Positions 15,631 to 29,112 of a stretch of 64,000 bases of DNA are shown here, piece by piece; within the stretch, counting starts at the first letter, position 1, and the number at the start of each line of letters is the position of its first letter. A program made the translations under genes and the position numbers. Source of the stretch: Streptomyces cellostaticus (GTDB taxonomy: Bacteria > Actinomycetota > Actinomycetes > Streptomycetales > Streptomycetaceae); assembly GCF_023630175.1 (NCBI RefSeq), contig NZ_JALLIN010000016.1, positions 62,001 to 126,000 of the forward strand, read 5' to 3'. The notes under the pieces were generated by a model that searched no databases, was not told the DNA's origin, and saw only the letters and a program-made list of their open reading frames with translations.

Positions 15631-16539
15631 ATGAGACGAACCAGAATCCTGCTGCTCGCGGCCGCCCCGGTCGCCGTCACGGCGGTGCTCTACGCCCTCG
15701 GCCCCGGCCCCTCCGGCTCCGCGGACGGCCGGGGTACGCAGGTCTCCGCCGCGCAGCGGGCACGCCAGGACGCCAGGGCCCGCGCCGAGTCGGAGCGGGC
15801 CCAGGACGCCGAGGTCATCGCCGACGCCCCGCCGGGCCTGGCGGCGCCGGCCAAGAAGGAGCTGGCGCAGCAGCTCGTGGCGAGCGCGGAGAACTCCACG
15901 CTCGACTGGCGCAGCGCCTACGGCTACATCGAGGACATCGGCGACGGACACGGCTACACCGCCGGCGTCATCGGCTTCTGCACCGGTACGCACGACCTGC
16001 TGACGCTGGTCGAGCGGTACACCGACGCCCACCCGGGCAACGGCCTCGCCCGGTACCTGCCGGCCCTGCGGAAGGTCGACGGCACCGGCTCCCACCGGGG
16101 CCTGGACCCGGGCTTCACCGCGGCCTGGAAGGCGGAGGCGAGGCTCCCGGTGTTCCGCAGGGCGCAGGAAGCGGAGCGCGACCGGGTCTACTTCAATCCG
16201 GCCGTCCGCCTCGCCAAGCTCGACGGGCTGGGCACGCTGGGCCAGTTCGTCTACTACGACGCGATGGTCTTCCACGGCCCCGGCACCGGGCGCAACAGCT
16301 TCTACGGCCTGCGTGAGCGCGCCCTGAGGGAGGCCGACTCCCCGTCCCAGGGCGGCAGCGAGAGGAAGTACCTGGACATCTTCCTGGACGTCCGCCGCGA
16401 GGCGATGAAGGCGAAGAAGCCCACCATCGACACCACGCGCATCGACACGGCCCAGCGGCAGTTCCTCTACGACGGGAACCTGGGGCTGCGCACACCGCTG
16501 ACCTGGCGGGTGTACGGGGAGACGTACACGGTGCCGTAG
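15631..16539 (+). CDS. Secreted or anchored GH46 chitosanase
   Basis: A 302-residue protein with a hydrophobic N-terminal segment (3-25) that acts as signal or anchor, an alanine-rich charged linker (about 35-70) and a complete GH46 chitosanase domain. By alignment with the Streptomyces N174 enzyme from memory, the catalytic pair is E87 in SAENSTLDW and D105 in EDIGDGHGYTAG, 18 residues apart as in N174. It hydrolyses beta-1,4 bonds in chitosan outside the cell. Its place next to gltD agrees with the second chitosanase of S. coelicolor (csnB-like). It is followed by a strong hairpin shared with gltD. Confidence 0.93.
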   Translation: MRRTRILLLAAAPVAVTAVLYALGPGPSGSADGRGTQVSAAQRARQDARARAESERAQDAEVIADAPPGLAAPAKKELAQQLVASAENSTLDWRSAYGYIEDIGDGHGYTAGVIGFCTGTHDLLTLVERYTDAHPGNGLARYLPALRKVDGTGSHRGLDPGFTAAWKAEARLPVFRRAQEAERDRVYFNPAVRLAKLDGLGTLGQFVYYDAMVFHGPGTGRNSFYGLRERALREADSPSQGGSERKYLDIFLDVRREAMKAKKPTIDTTRIDTAQRQFLYDGNLGLRTPLTWRVYGETYTVP

Positions 16540-16561
16540 CCGGTGCGGTGCCCGGGCGTGC

Positions 16562-16609
16562 GACGGCGCCCGCCCATGTCCGGTCGGGGACAGGTGGGCG
16601 GGCGCCGTC
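16562..16609. terminator. Bidirectional terminator between chitosanase and gltD
   Basis: Perfect 15-bp stem (16562-16576 with 16595-16609) with a secondary TGTCC/GGACA pairing inside, between the convergent ends of the chitosanase gene and gltD. Confidence 0.85.
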
Positions 16610-16653
16610 CGGTGTTCCGTACGCCTTTGTACGGGACGTTTCTCGGTGACCCG

Positions 16654-18109
16654 TCAGACCGCCAGCGCGCGGTCCGTCGGGCGGATCGGGGCCGGCAGTT
16701 CGCTGGCGCCGGTCAGGAAGCGGTCCACGCCGCGGGCGGCCGAGCGGCCCTCAGCGATCGCCCAGACGATCAGCGACTGGCCGCGGCCCGCGTCACCGGC
16801 GACGAACACGCCGGGCACGTTGGTCTGGAAGGCGGCGTCGCGGGCGATGTTGCCGCGCTCGTCCAGCTCCAGGCCGAACTGCTCGACCAGGCCGTTCTCC
16901 CGGTCCGTGCCCGTGAAGCCCATCGCGAGGGTCACGAGCTGGGCCGGGATCTTGCGCTCGGTGCCGGGCTTGCGGGTCGGCCTGCCGTCGACGAACTCGA
17001 CCTCGGCCAGATGCAGCCACTGGACGTTGCCGTCCTCGTCGCCCTCGAAGTGGGTGGTGGAGGCGGAGTAGATCCGCTCGCCGCCCTCCTCGTGCGCCGA
17101 GGTGACCTTGTACAGGATCGGGAAGGTCGGCCACGGCTGGTCGGCCGCGTGCCGCTCGTCGTTCGGGCGGGGCATGATCTCGAGCTGGGTGACCGAGGCC
17201 GCGCCCTGGCGGTGGGCGGTGCCCACGCAGTCGGCGCCGGTGTCGCCGCCGCCGATGACGACGACGTGCCTGCCCTCGGCCGAGATCGGCGTGGTGACGT
17301 AGTCGCCCTCCTGGACCTTGTTGGCCAGGGGCAGGTACTCCATCGCCTGGTGGATGCCCTTGAGCTCGCGGCCGGGGACCGGCAGGTCGCGGGCGGTGGT
17401 GGCGCCGGCGGCGATCACGACGGCGTCGTACCGCTTCTTGAGGTCGCGGGCGCCGAGGTCGCGGCCGATCTCCACGCCGGTGCGGAAGCGGGTGCCCTCG
17501 GAGCGCATCTGCTCGATGCGGCGGTTGATGTGCCGCTTCTCCATCTTGAACTCGGGGATGCCGTAGCGCAGGAGACCGCCGACGCGGTCCGCGCGCTCGT
17601 AGACGGCGACCGTGTGGCCGGCCCGGGTGAGCTGCTGGGCGGCGGCGAGGCCCGCCGGGCCCGAGCCGATGACCGCGACGGTCTTGCCGGACAGGCGCTC
17701 GGGTGCCTGCGGGGCGACGTCCCCGGTCTCCCACGCCTTGTCGATGATGGAGACCTCGACGTTCTTGATGGTGACCGGCGGCTGGTTGATGCCGAGCACG
17801 CACGCCGACTCGCAGGGCGCCGGGCAGAGGCGGCCGGTGAACTCCGGGAAGTTGTTGGTCGCGTGCAGGCGGTCGGAGGCGGCCGCCCAGTCCTCGCGGT
17901 AGGCGAAGTCGTTCCACTCGGGGATCAGGTTCCCGAGCGGACAGCCGTTGTGGCAGAACGGGATGCCGCAGTCCATGCACCGGCTGGCCTGCTTGCTGAT
18001 GATCGGCAGCAGGGAGCCGGGGACGTAGACCTCGTTCCAGTCCTTGACGCGCTCACCGACGGGACGGGTCCTGGCGACCTCGCGGCCGTGGTTGAGGAAG
18101 CCCTTCGGG

Positions 18110-18117
<8 letters not shown>
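16654..18117 (-). CDS. gltD: Glutamate synthase (NADPH) small subunit
   Basis: A 487-residue flavoprotein subunit of NADPH-GOGAT. The N-terminal region has the cysteine clusters for the 4Fe-4S centres ([14 protein letters not shown] near 45-60 and CPAPCESAC near 95-105). The FAD motif [15 protein letters not shown] and the NADPH motif [14 protein letters not shown] follow, with the closing [14 protein letters not shown]. It passes electrons from NADPH to the large subunit, which makes two glutamates from glutamine and 2-oxoglutarate. Its ATG overlaps the 3' end of gltB by eight bases, so the subunits are translationally coupled. Confidence 0.97.
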
Positions 18118-22708
<4,591 letters not shown>

Positions 22709-22779
22709 CGGCTCTCCCGTCGTCGTCATGTGGCATATGTGGTGCCGAGGGACGACGTTGGCCCTCTGCGGAGTGCAAA

Positions 22780-22795
22780 ATTTCGTGCAGGTTAC
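22780..22795 (-). promoter_or_regulatory. GlnR-like box upstream of gltB
   Basis: Read on the minus strand the site is GTAAC-n6-GAAAT, one base from the GlnR consensus half-site pair GTNAC-n6-GAAAC, 72-87 bases before the gltB start and in a local AT-rich patch. Confidence 0.45.
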
Positions 22796-23054
22796 ATGAT
22801 GGAACGGTTCCCGGGAACCGGATACTCCGTTCCAGCATGCGGACGCCGCAGGTTGCGACGAGGGTGCCGTGGGGTCACGGCGGGTACCGCGCGCGGGCGG
22901 CGGAAGTATGTGGGGACCGAACGGGACGAGATCGATCAGATCGACGTCCAACGGCCCTGGGGGGACGGAGCGAGCGTCTTCACTCGTCCCGCGAGTGCGC
23001 CGCAGGCCTCATTGCCCCCGGCGCTTACGGCTCATGCCCGGTGATTAAGCGTTC

Positions 23055-23070
23055 GAAACCAGCGAGTAAC
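23055..23070 (+). promoter_or_regulatory. Second GlnR-like half-site pair
   Basis: GAAAC-n6-GTAAC on the plus strand matches the inner b-a half-sites of the GlnR consensus exactly; the outer half-sites are weak. It lies about 350 bases before gltB, close to the VIT gene end. Confidence 0.35.
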
Positions 23071-23108
23071 GGCTACTTATACGGCACCTCGCATAAGTTC
23101 CAGCCGGG

Positions 23109-23840
23109 TCATCCTACGGCGGTTCCGAACAGGCTGCCCAGGGCGTATGTCACACCGGCGGCCGCGCCGCCCAGCGCGAGCTGCCGCAGGCCGCTGTACC
23201 ACCAGCCGCGCGCGGTCACCCGGGCCACGACCGCGCCGCAGGCGAACAGTCCGGCGAGCGCGAGGAGCACGGCGGGCCAGAGCGCGGTCGCGCCGAGCAG
23301 GTACGGCAGGACCGGGAGCAGCGCGCCCAGCGCGAACGACCCGAACGACGACACCGCCGCGACCAGCGGCGACGGCAGGTCGCCGGGGTCGATGCCCAGC
23401 TCCTCGCGGGCGTGGATCTCCAGGGCCTGCTCGGGGTCCTCGGAGAGCTGCCGGGCGACCTCCCTGGCGAGCGCGGGCTCGACCCCGCGGGCCACGTAGA
23501 GTGCCGCCAGCTCGTCCTCCTCGTCCTGCGGGTGCTTGCGCAGCTCACGCCGCTCGACGTCGAGTTCGGCCTCGACCAACTCGCGCTGGGAGGCGACGGA
23601 GGTGTACTCGCCGGCCGCCATGGAGAAGGCGCCGGCGGCGAGGCCCGCGAGGCCGGTGATGACGATCGTCTGGTGGCCGACGGAGCCGCCCGCGACACCG
23701 GTCAGCAGGGCCAGGTTGGAGACCAGGCCGTCCATCGCGCCGAAGACGGCGGGGCGCAGCCAGCCGCCGTTGACGTCGCGGTGGGTGTGGTTGTCGCGGT
23801 GCGCCTCGTGCAGCGCCGCCTCGGTCTCGATGATGGCCAT
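23109..23840 (-). CDS. VIT1/CCC1 family iron or manganese transporter
   Basis: A 243-residue membrane protein of the VIT family. Typical segments are the first helix GAMDGLVSNLALLTGVAGG, the second VITGLAGLAAGAFSMAAGEY, and the cytoplasmic metal-binding helix rich in Glu (about 88-150: EAELDVERREL, QDEEDELAAL, EDPEQALEIHAREELG). Three more membrane helices follow to the end. VIT proteins export or sequester ferrous iron or manganese. A palindromic metalloregulator-like site lies 21-40 bases upstream, so metal-dependent control is likely. It is divergent from the ADP-ribosylglycohydrolase operon. Confidence 0.93.
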   Translation of the reverse strand: MAIIETEAALHEAHRDNHTHRDVNGGWLRPAVFGAMDGLVSNLALLTGVAGGSVGHQTIVITGLAGLAAGAFSMAAGEYTSVASQRELVEAELDVERRELRKHPQDEEDELAALYVARGVEPALAREVARQLSEDPEQALEIHAREELGIDPGDLPSPLVAAVSSFGSFALGALLPVLPYLLGATALWPAVLLALAGLFACGAVVARVTARGWWYSGLRQLALGGAAAGVTYALGSLFGTAVG

Positions 23841-24148
23841 CGCGGGGTCCCCCAGGAAGCTTAGCCAAAGCTAACTTTGGATGAGTTCTACTTTTCGACA
23901 ACACCGAACGTACGCCGGTGACGCCTCGGGCGCCAGCAAGGAAAGGCTGCGCTTACCTGCGGCTTCTCCACAGAACGCCCGTCAGCGATCATGGGCGCTC
24001 ACGCACCGAGCGGGTGACAGGCGGACGTCCCAGGCTCGTGCGCGGCATCACCGTGGGAGACATCCGCAGAGGCGTCCGCGAACGCCGTCCCGCCAGGGGG
24101 CCGTGTCCCCGCGGACGGCCCGTGGCCCTGCGGAAGGAGAGGCCGCCC
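23841..24148. other. Divergent region between the VIT gene and the ARH operon
   Basis: About 310 bases. The first 60 are AT-richer and hold the nested palindromes at 23861-23880. The rest is GC-rich; only the ribosome-binding site GAAGGAGAGG just before 24149 stands out, and no operon promoter could be assigned. Confidence 0.5.
23861..23880. promoter_or_regulatory. Metalloregulator-like operator of the VIT gene
   Basis: Two nested perfect inverted repeats: TTAGC-CAAA-GCTAA (23861-23874) and CCAAAG-CTAA-CTTTGG (23865-23880). The stretch 23861-23879 agrees at 12 of 19 positions with the iron-box pattern TTAGGTTAGGCTAACCTAA bound by DmdR/IdeR repressors. It sits where the core promoter of the VIT gene should be. 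Confidence 0.45.
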
Positions 24149-25441
24149 ATGGCGTCGATCGCCTGCACTCCCCCGTCCCCGGCGCCCGGGGAGACCCCGG
24201 GACCGCGCGAACGGGCCCGCGGCGCAATGCTCGGCCTGGCCGTCGGCGACGCGCTGGGGGCGCCGGCGGAGAACCTGAGGCCCTCCGAGATCCGCGCCCG
24301 CTGGGGCCGGATCACCGGGTACGTCAGCGAGCGGCCGTGCGGCACGGACGACACGGAGTACGCCATCTTCTCGGGCCTGCTACTGGCCCGGCACGGCTCG
24401 GCGCTCACCCCGGCCCATGTGGAGAGCGCCTGGCACGAGTGGATCGCCGACCGGGCCGAGGGGCCGTTCCGGGGCGCGGGCTTCAGTGAGCGCGGCACGC
24501 TGGAGAACCTCCGCCGCGGTCTGGCCGCGCCGATCTCCGCCCAGCACCGGCACGCCTGGAGCGACGGTCTCGCCATGCGCGCGGCGCCCTTCGGCGTCTT
24601 CGCCGCCGGGCGCCCCGGTGAGGCGGCCCGGCTGGTGGCGATCGACGGCTCGGTCAGCCACGACGGCGAGGGCATCCACGGCGGCCGGGCGGTCGCGGCG
24701 GGGGTGGCGGCCGCGATGGCGGGGGCCACCCCCGCGGTCGTGATCGCCTCCGCGCTCGCCGTCGTCCCCGAGGACTCCTGGACCGCCCGCTCCCTGCGGC
24801 GTGCGGTGACCGTGGCCCACCGCGGCGAACGGGCGGTGCGCTCGGCGGTGGTCATCGGCGGCTACCCCTGGACCGACCTGGCACCCGAGGCGGTCGCCCT
24901 CGCCTTCGGCGCGTACGCGGCGGCCGACGGGGACTTCCGCGCGGCCGTCCTCACCGCGGTGAACATGGGCCGTGACGCGGACACCACGGCGGCGGTGGCG
25001 GGCGCCCTCGCCGGCGCCACCCAGGGCATCTCGGCGATCCCGGCCGACTGGGCCGCCGCCATCGGCCCGGCCCGCGGCCGCTGCCTGCCCTCCATGGCCG
25101 GCCACCACGTCCTGGACGTGGCGGAGCTGCTGGTTCCGGAGGAGGGCGGCAAGTGGGGAGCGGGGGTGATCCTGCCGGGCTCCCTGCCGAAGGGGGTCCG
25201 GGAGGTGGCACGCGCGACCGCGCCCCAGGGCGCCGGTGACGAGGCGGCCGCGGGGCCGGGCGACGGCCTGCCGTCGGACGAGGCGGCGGAGCACCTGCCC
25301 GCCGCGCTGCCCCCCGCCTGCCGGGCCGGTGAACCGCCCGCGGCGCTCCCGGCCGGGCCGGGCGGCCGGGCGGCCCGGGAGCCAGGCCCGCTGGTGGGGG
25401 CCGGGAACACCGGGCAGCAGGACGGCGAGGGCCGGGCGTGA
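24149..25441 (+). CDS. ADP-ribosylglycohydrolase family protein A (first gene of operon)
   Basis: A 430-residue protein with an ARH/DraG-fold domain at about 20-345. The three family metal-site motifs are intact: GLAVGDALG, GTDDTEYA and NMGRDADTTAAVAGALAGA. Such enzymes use two Mg2+ ions to split N- or O-glycosidic bonds of ADP-ribose or of ribonucleosides. The last 85 residues are Ala/Gly/Pro-rich and probably disordered. ATG 24149 follows GAAGGAGAGG; the frame extends upstream but lacks family likeness. It heads a seven-gene array, and its stop overlaps the next start by four bases (GTGA). The physiological substrate is unknown. Confidence 0.9.
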   Translation: MASIACTPPSPAPGETPGPRERARGAMLGLAVGDALGAPAENLRPSEIRARWGRITGYVSERPCGTDDTEYAIFSGLLLARHGSALTPAHVESAWHEWIADRAEGPFRGAGFSERGTLENLRRGLAAPISAQHRHAWSDGLAMRAAPFGVFAAGRPGEAARLVAIDGSVSHDGEGIHGGRAVAAGVAAAMAGATPAVVIASALAVVPEDSWTARSLRRAVTVAHRGERAVRSAVVIGGYPWTDLAPEAVALAFGAYAAADGDFRAAVLTAVNMGRDADTTAAVAGALAGATQGISAIPADWAAAIGPARGRCLPSMAGHHVLDVAELLVPEEGGKWGAGVILPGSLPKGVREVARATAPQGAGDEAAAGPGDGLPSDEAAEHLPAALPPACRAGEPPAALPAGPGGRAAREPGPLVGAGNTGQQDGEGRA

Positions 25442-26556
25442 CCGGGCGCCGCGTCGAAGGGCTGCTGCTGGGACTCGCCGCCGGGGACGCCGCCGGCTGG
25501 CCCGCCGCGCGCCACCGGGCGGCCCGCATGCCCGAGTGGACCCGCCGCCTCACCCGTGAACTGGACACCTTCGCCGAGCGGAACGACACCACCACGCTGC
25601 CGGTGCCGATCGCCCTCAACCAGCCGCCCGAACCCCTCCGCCTCGGCCCCTCCGACGACGCCGAGTGGGCGGCGTTCGCCGCGGAGGCCGTCCTGCGGGC
25701 CGGTGACGACGACGTGCTCGGCGACCTCGGCCGCGAGCGCCGGATGCGCGCGGCCATCGACCTCACCTGGACCGCCGTCGCCGCCGAGGTGGCCGCGGCG
25801 GCGGAACGCGCTCCCGAGATCGAGTCCGCCGTGCTCCCGTTGCGGGCCCGGATCTCCGTGCGGGCCGGCCTCGGCAACCTGGCCACCGGACTGCGGCCGC
25901 CCGCCACCGGGCACGACAACCCGCACTACTTCGACGACGCGGCCTGCGTGCGCGCCTGCGTGCTCGCCGTGGCCCACCCCGGCGACCCCGCCCGCGCGGC
26001 CGACCTGGCGGAGTTCGACGCCCGTTACACCCAGGACGGCGACGGCGTGCACGGCGCACGCGCGATGGCGGCGGCCCTGGCGCTCGCCCTCGCCGGAGCG
26101 GACCCGGACGCCTGTGTCGCGGCCGCGCTCGCCGAACTCCCCGAGGGGACGGAGATCGGCCGCAACGCCCGGCACGCCCTCGCGCTGGCCCGGGACTGCG
26201 AGGGCGCCTTCGCCCTCGTCCCGCTCCTGGAGCACCAGATCGTCGACCACGTCTACAGCTACGGCATCGCCGCCGCCGAGACCGTCCCCGTCGCGCTCGC
26301 CCTCGCGACCGCCGCCCGCGGCCGCATCGCCGAGGCCGTGCCCACCGCCGCCTGCCTGTCCCGGGTCGCCGACTCCGCCCCGGCCCTCGCGGGCGCGCTC
26401 ACCGGGGCCCTGGAGGGCGGCGCGGCCCTCCCGGCCACCTGGCGGGAGGCCTGCCGCACCCTGTCCGGCTGCGCCCTGCCCCGTCTGACCGGCACGGACC
26501 TGGTGGAACTCGCCGGGCTCCTGGAAGCCGCGCACCGAGCCCGGCCAGGAGGATGA
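25438..26556 (+). CDS. Divergent ADP-ribosylglycohydrolase-fold protein B (degenerate metal site)
   Basis: A 372-residue member of the ARH fold with eroded motifs. GLAAGDAAG stands for GxxxGDALG, SDDAEWAAFA for TDDTxM, and the C-terminal metal motif GRDxDT is replaced by LSRVADSAPALAGAL. The overall helical pattern and the AGALTGAL tail are kept. It may have lost glycohydrolase activity and serve as a partner or regulator, or bind a different ligand. The GTG start overlaps the stop of gene A. An AGGAGGATGA at its end contains both its stop and the ribosome-binding site for gene C. Conclusions on catalysis are inference from motif loss. Confidence 0.82.
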   Translation: MTGRRVEGLLLGLAAGDAAGWPAARHRAARMPEWTRRLTRELDTFAERNDTTTLPVPIALNQPPEPLRLGPSDDAEWAAFAAEAVLRAGDDDVLGDLGRERRMRAAIDLTWTAVAAEVAAAAERAPEIESAVLPLRARISVRAGLGNLATGLRPPATGHDNPHYFDDAACVRACVLAVAHPGDPARAADLAEFDARYTQDGDGVHGARAMAAALALALAGADPDACVAAALAELPEGTEIGRNARHALALARDCEGAFALVPLLEHQIVDHVYSYGIAAAETVPVALALATAARGRIAEAVPTAACLSRVADSAPALAGALTGALEGGAALPATWREACRTLSGCALPRLTGTDLVELAGLLEAAHRARPGG

Positions 26557-26563
26557 TTCGGGC

Positions 26564-27757
26564 ATGACGCCCAAAGGAGAAGAAAGCCGTGGTCCGGATG
26601 CGGCGCGGCCGGCCGGTCTCGACGAACGGATCACCGGCGCCCTGGTGGGGGCGGCCGTCGGCGACGCGCTCGGCGGACCCGTCGAGGGCTACTCCCCCGA
26701 CCAGATCACCGACCGCCACGGCGGCCGCGTCCACGGCGTCGTCGGCCCCTGGCACGGCGAGGACTGGCGCACCGCCCGCCCCATCGCCCCCTACCACAAG
26801 GGCGACGGCCACGTCACCGACGACACCCTGATGACCCACGCGCTGGTCCGGGTCTACACGGAGGTCCGCGACCACCTCGACGCGTACGCGGTCGCCGACC
26901 ACCTGGTCCCGGACCTGATGGCGAACCCGCGCTGGATCCCGGAACTGCAGACCGAGACGCTGCCGCTGCACCGCCTCTTCCTCGCGGAGAAGTGGCTGGT
27001 GGCGCGGCTGGCGTACGGCCATGTGGATCCGCGGGAGGCGGGCGTCGGCAACATCGTCAACTGCGGGGCGGCGATGTACATGGCCCCGGTCGGCCTGGTC
27101 AACGCGGCCGACCCGGCCGCCGCGTACGCCGAGGCGCTGGACGTCGCGGGCGCGCACCAGTCCTCCTACGGCCGCGAGGCCGCCGGGGTCTTCGCCGCCG
27201 CGGTCGCCGCCGCCACCACGCCGGACGCCACCGCGGACTCCGTGGTGACCGCCTGTCTGGGGCTGGCGAAGGACGGCACGCGCGCGGCGATCGAAACGGT
27301 CTGCGAAGTGGCGCGCGGTCACCGGGACTTCGAGTCGGCACTGGAGCCGCTGCGGGCGGCGGTGGCCCCGTACGACACGGTCGGCCCCGACTACCGCTCC
27401 CCCTCCCTCGGCGCCCGGCGCCCCTCCCGGCTGCACTCGATCGAGGAACTCCCGGTGGCCCTGGGCATGCTGCTGGTCGCCGGCGGGGACTACCGCCACG
27501 CGGTGCTGGGCTCGGTGAACTACGGCCGGGACTGCGACTCGATCGCCACGATGGCCGGCGCGCTCGCGGGCGCCCTGGGCTCGCCGGTCCCCGTGGACTG
27601 GGCGAAGACGGTGGCGGAGGCGAGCCGCCTGGACCTGTGGGAGCCGGCCCGCGCGCTCACCGAGGTCACCCGCGAGGTCTTCCGGCGGGACGTGGACCGC
27701 AGGCGGGCGCACGAGCGGGCGTTCGCGGCGCTGGGAGGCACATCGTGCTGCGAGTGA
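26564..27757 (+). CDS. ADP-ribosylglycohydrolase family protein C
   Basis: A 397-residue ARH-fold enzyme with intact motifs: GAAVGDALGGPVEGY (about 27-41), HVTDDTLMTHAL and NYGRDCDSIATMAGALAGAL. An insertion around WHGEDWRTARPIAPYHKGDG precedes the second motif. It starts seven bases after gene B with AGGAGG well placed, and its last 13 bases overlap the start of gene D. By family it would hydrolyse an ADP-ribosyl or nucleoside bond. The presence of several paralogues in one transcript suggests different substrates or hetero-oligomers rather than simple redundancy. Confidence 0.92.
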   Translation: MTPKGEESRGPDAARPAGLDERITGALVGAAVGDALGGPVEGYSPDQITDRHGGRVHGVVGPWHGEDWRTARPIAPYHKGDGHVTDDTLMTHALVRVYTEVRDHLDAYAVADHLVPDLMANPRWIPELQTETLPLHRLFLAEKWLVARLAYGHVDPREAGVGNIVNCGAAMYMAPVGLVNAADPAAAYAEALDVAGAHQSSYGREAAGVFAAAVAAATTPDATADSVVTACLGLAKDGTRAAIETVCEVARGHRDFESALEPLRAAVAPYDTVGPDYRSPSLGARRPSRLHSIEELPVALGMLLVAGGDYRHAVLGSVNYGRDCDSIATMAGALAGALGSPVPVDWAKTVAEASRLDLWEPARALTEVTREVFRRDVDRRRAHERAFAALGGTSCCE

Positions 27758-29112
27758 CCTGGGTGCAGCCCGAGGACCTGCTGGGCCACGAACTCGTCCA
27801 GGCCCGCCTGGACGGCCGGGAGCCGGCGCGGATCGAGGCGCGGTGGCGGGCGGCCGGCGGTCCGCCGGCCCCGGAGCGGGCGGGGGCCTCACCGCAGCGG
27901 GCCTCGCGCTATCTGCGCCTTCTCGCGGAGGACCTGCTGGACGAGCTGGCCGACCTGCCGAGCCGGCTGGCGGAGGACGAGCCCACGGATCTGACCGCCA
28001 TCAGGGCCGCCTGCCCCGACTGGCCCGCCGCGCGCCCCCGGGGGGAGACCACGCCGCTCGCCCTGGAAGCGGCCTGGCTGGGCAGGGCAGCCGGCTGCCT
28101 CCTGGGCAAGCCGGTCGAGAAACTCCCCCTCGACGGCATCCGGGCCCTCGCGAGGGCCACCGGCAACTGGCCCCTGACCACCTGGTTCACCGCCCGCGGC
28201 GTCCCCGGGGACCTCCTCGCCCAGTACCCCTGGAACCGTCGCTCGGCCCCGACGTCCCTCGCCGAGAACATCGACGGGATGCCCGCGGACGACGACCTCG
28301 ACTACCCGCTGCTGGGCCTCCTGCTGCTCCGCCGCCACGGCAGGGGCTTCAGCACCGCCGACGTCGCGGCGCTCTGGCTGGACGAACTCGCGCCCGGCCG
28401 CGCCTTCACCGCCGAGCGGGTCGCCCTGCGCAACCTGCTCTGCGGTGTCGAGCCCCCGCACACCGCCCGCCACCGCAACCCCTTCCGCGAGTGGATCGGC
28501 GCCCTGATCCGCGCCGACGTCCACGGCTGGACCAACCCCGGCGACCCCGCAGCCGCCGCGGAACAGGCCCACCGCGACGCGCTCCTCACCCACACCGCCA
28601 ACGGCGTGTACGCGGCGATGTTCACGGCCGCCGCGCTCGCCGCCGCCGCCGCCGCCGGCGGCGACACGGACGTGCACGCCTGTCTGCGTGCCGGCCGCGC
28701 GGTGGTCCCGGACCGCTCGCGGCTGGCGGGGGCCGTCGACCACGCGCTGCGGCTGGCCGCGCGGCACGAGGACTTCGACGACGTCGTGGACGAGCTGCAC
28801 GCCGCCTACGCCGCCACCCACCACTGGGTCCACGCCGTCCCCAACACCGCCCTGATCGTCGCCGCCCTCAGTCACGCGGGCGGCGACTTCGGCGGATCCG
28901 TGTGCCGTGCGGTGTCCGGCGGCTGGGACACGGATTCCAACGGGGCGGCCGCCGGCAGCGTCGCCGGTCTCCTCGCCGGCACCCCGCGCGCGCTCCCCGA
29001 GCGCTGGCGGACCCCGCTGAAGAACCGGCTCGCCACCACCGTCGCGGACTTCGACGGCACCGGCTTCGACACCCTCGCCCGACTCACGTACCTGGAGGCG
29101 ACCCGCCCATGA
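27745..29112 (+). CDS. ADP-ribosylglycohydrolase family protein D (YegU-like)
   Basis: A 455-residue protein with about 100 extra N-terminal residues before the ARH fold (LGRAAGCLLGKPVEKLP at about 110-126). The second motif is MPADDDLDYPLLG and the C-terminal motif SGGWDTDSNGAAAGSVAG, which is the pattern of a distinct ARH subfamily often found beside PfkB kinases. The GTG start 27745 has GGAGG seven bases upstream and lies inside the end of gene C; its stop overlaps the kinase start (ATGA). In E. coli the ARH protein YegU is likewise next to a PfkB kinase (YegV) and a nucleoside permease (YegT), which suggests a nucleoside substrate. That link is by analogy only. Confidence 0.9.
   Translation: MLRVTWVQPEDLLGHELVQARLDGREPARIEARWRAAGGPPAPERAGASPQRASRYLRLLAEDLLDELADLPSRLAEDEPTDLTAIRAACPDWPAARPRGETTPLALEAAWLGRAAGCLLGKPVEKLPLDGIRALARATGNWPLTTWFTARGVPGDLLAQYPWNRRSAPTSLAENIDGMPADDDLDYPLLGLLLLRRHGRGFSTADVAALWLDELAPGRAFTAERVALRNLLCGVEPPHTARHRNPFREWIGALIRADVHGWTNPGDPAAAAEQAHRDALLTHTANGVYAAMFTAAALAAAAAAGGDTDVHACLRAGRAVVPDRSRLAGAVDHALRLAARHEDFDDVVDELHAAYAATHHWVHAVPNTALIVAALSHAGGDFGGSVCRAVSGGWDTDSNGAAAGSVAGLLAGTPRALPERWRTPLKNRLATTVADFDGTGFDTLARLTYLEATRP

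Larger units (their letters stand above)
22709..23108. other. gltB upstream region
   Basis: Four hundred bases between the VIT gene stop and gltB, both on the minus strand. It contains two AT-richer islands (22776-22800 and 23040-23100), each with GlnR-like half-sites; the middle is GC-rich and holds nothing recognised. Confidence 0.55.

Noticed and set aside
22709..22951. N-terminal extension of gltB by 81 codons
   Set aside because: Extension is not GOGAT-like, crosses the GlnR-like site, and the internal ATG has a good ribosome-binding site and normal propeptide length.
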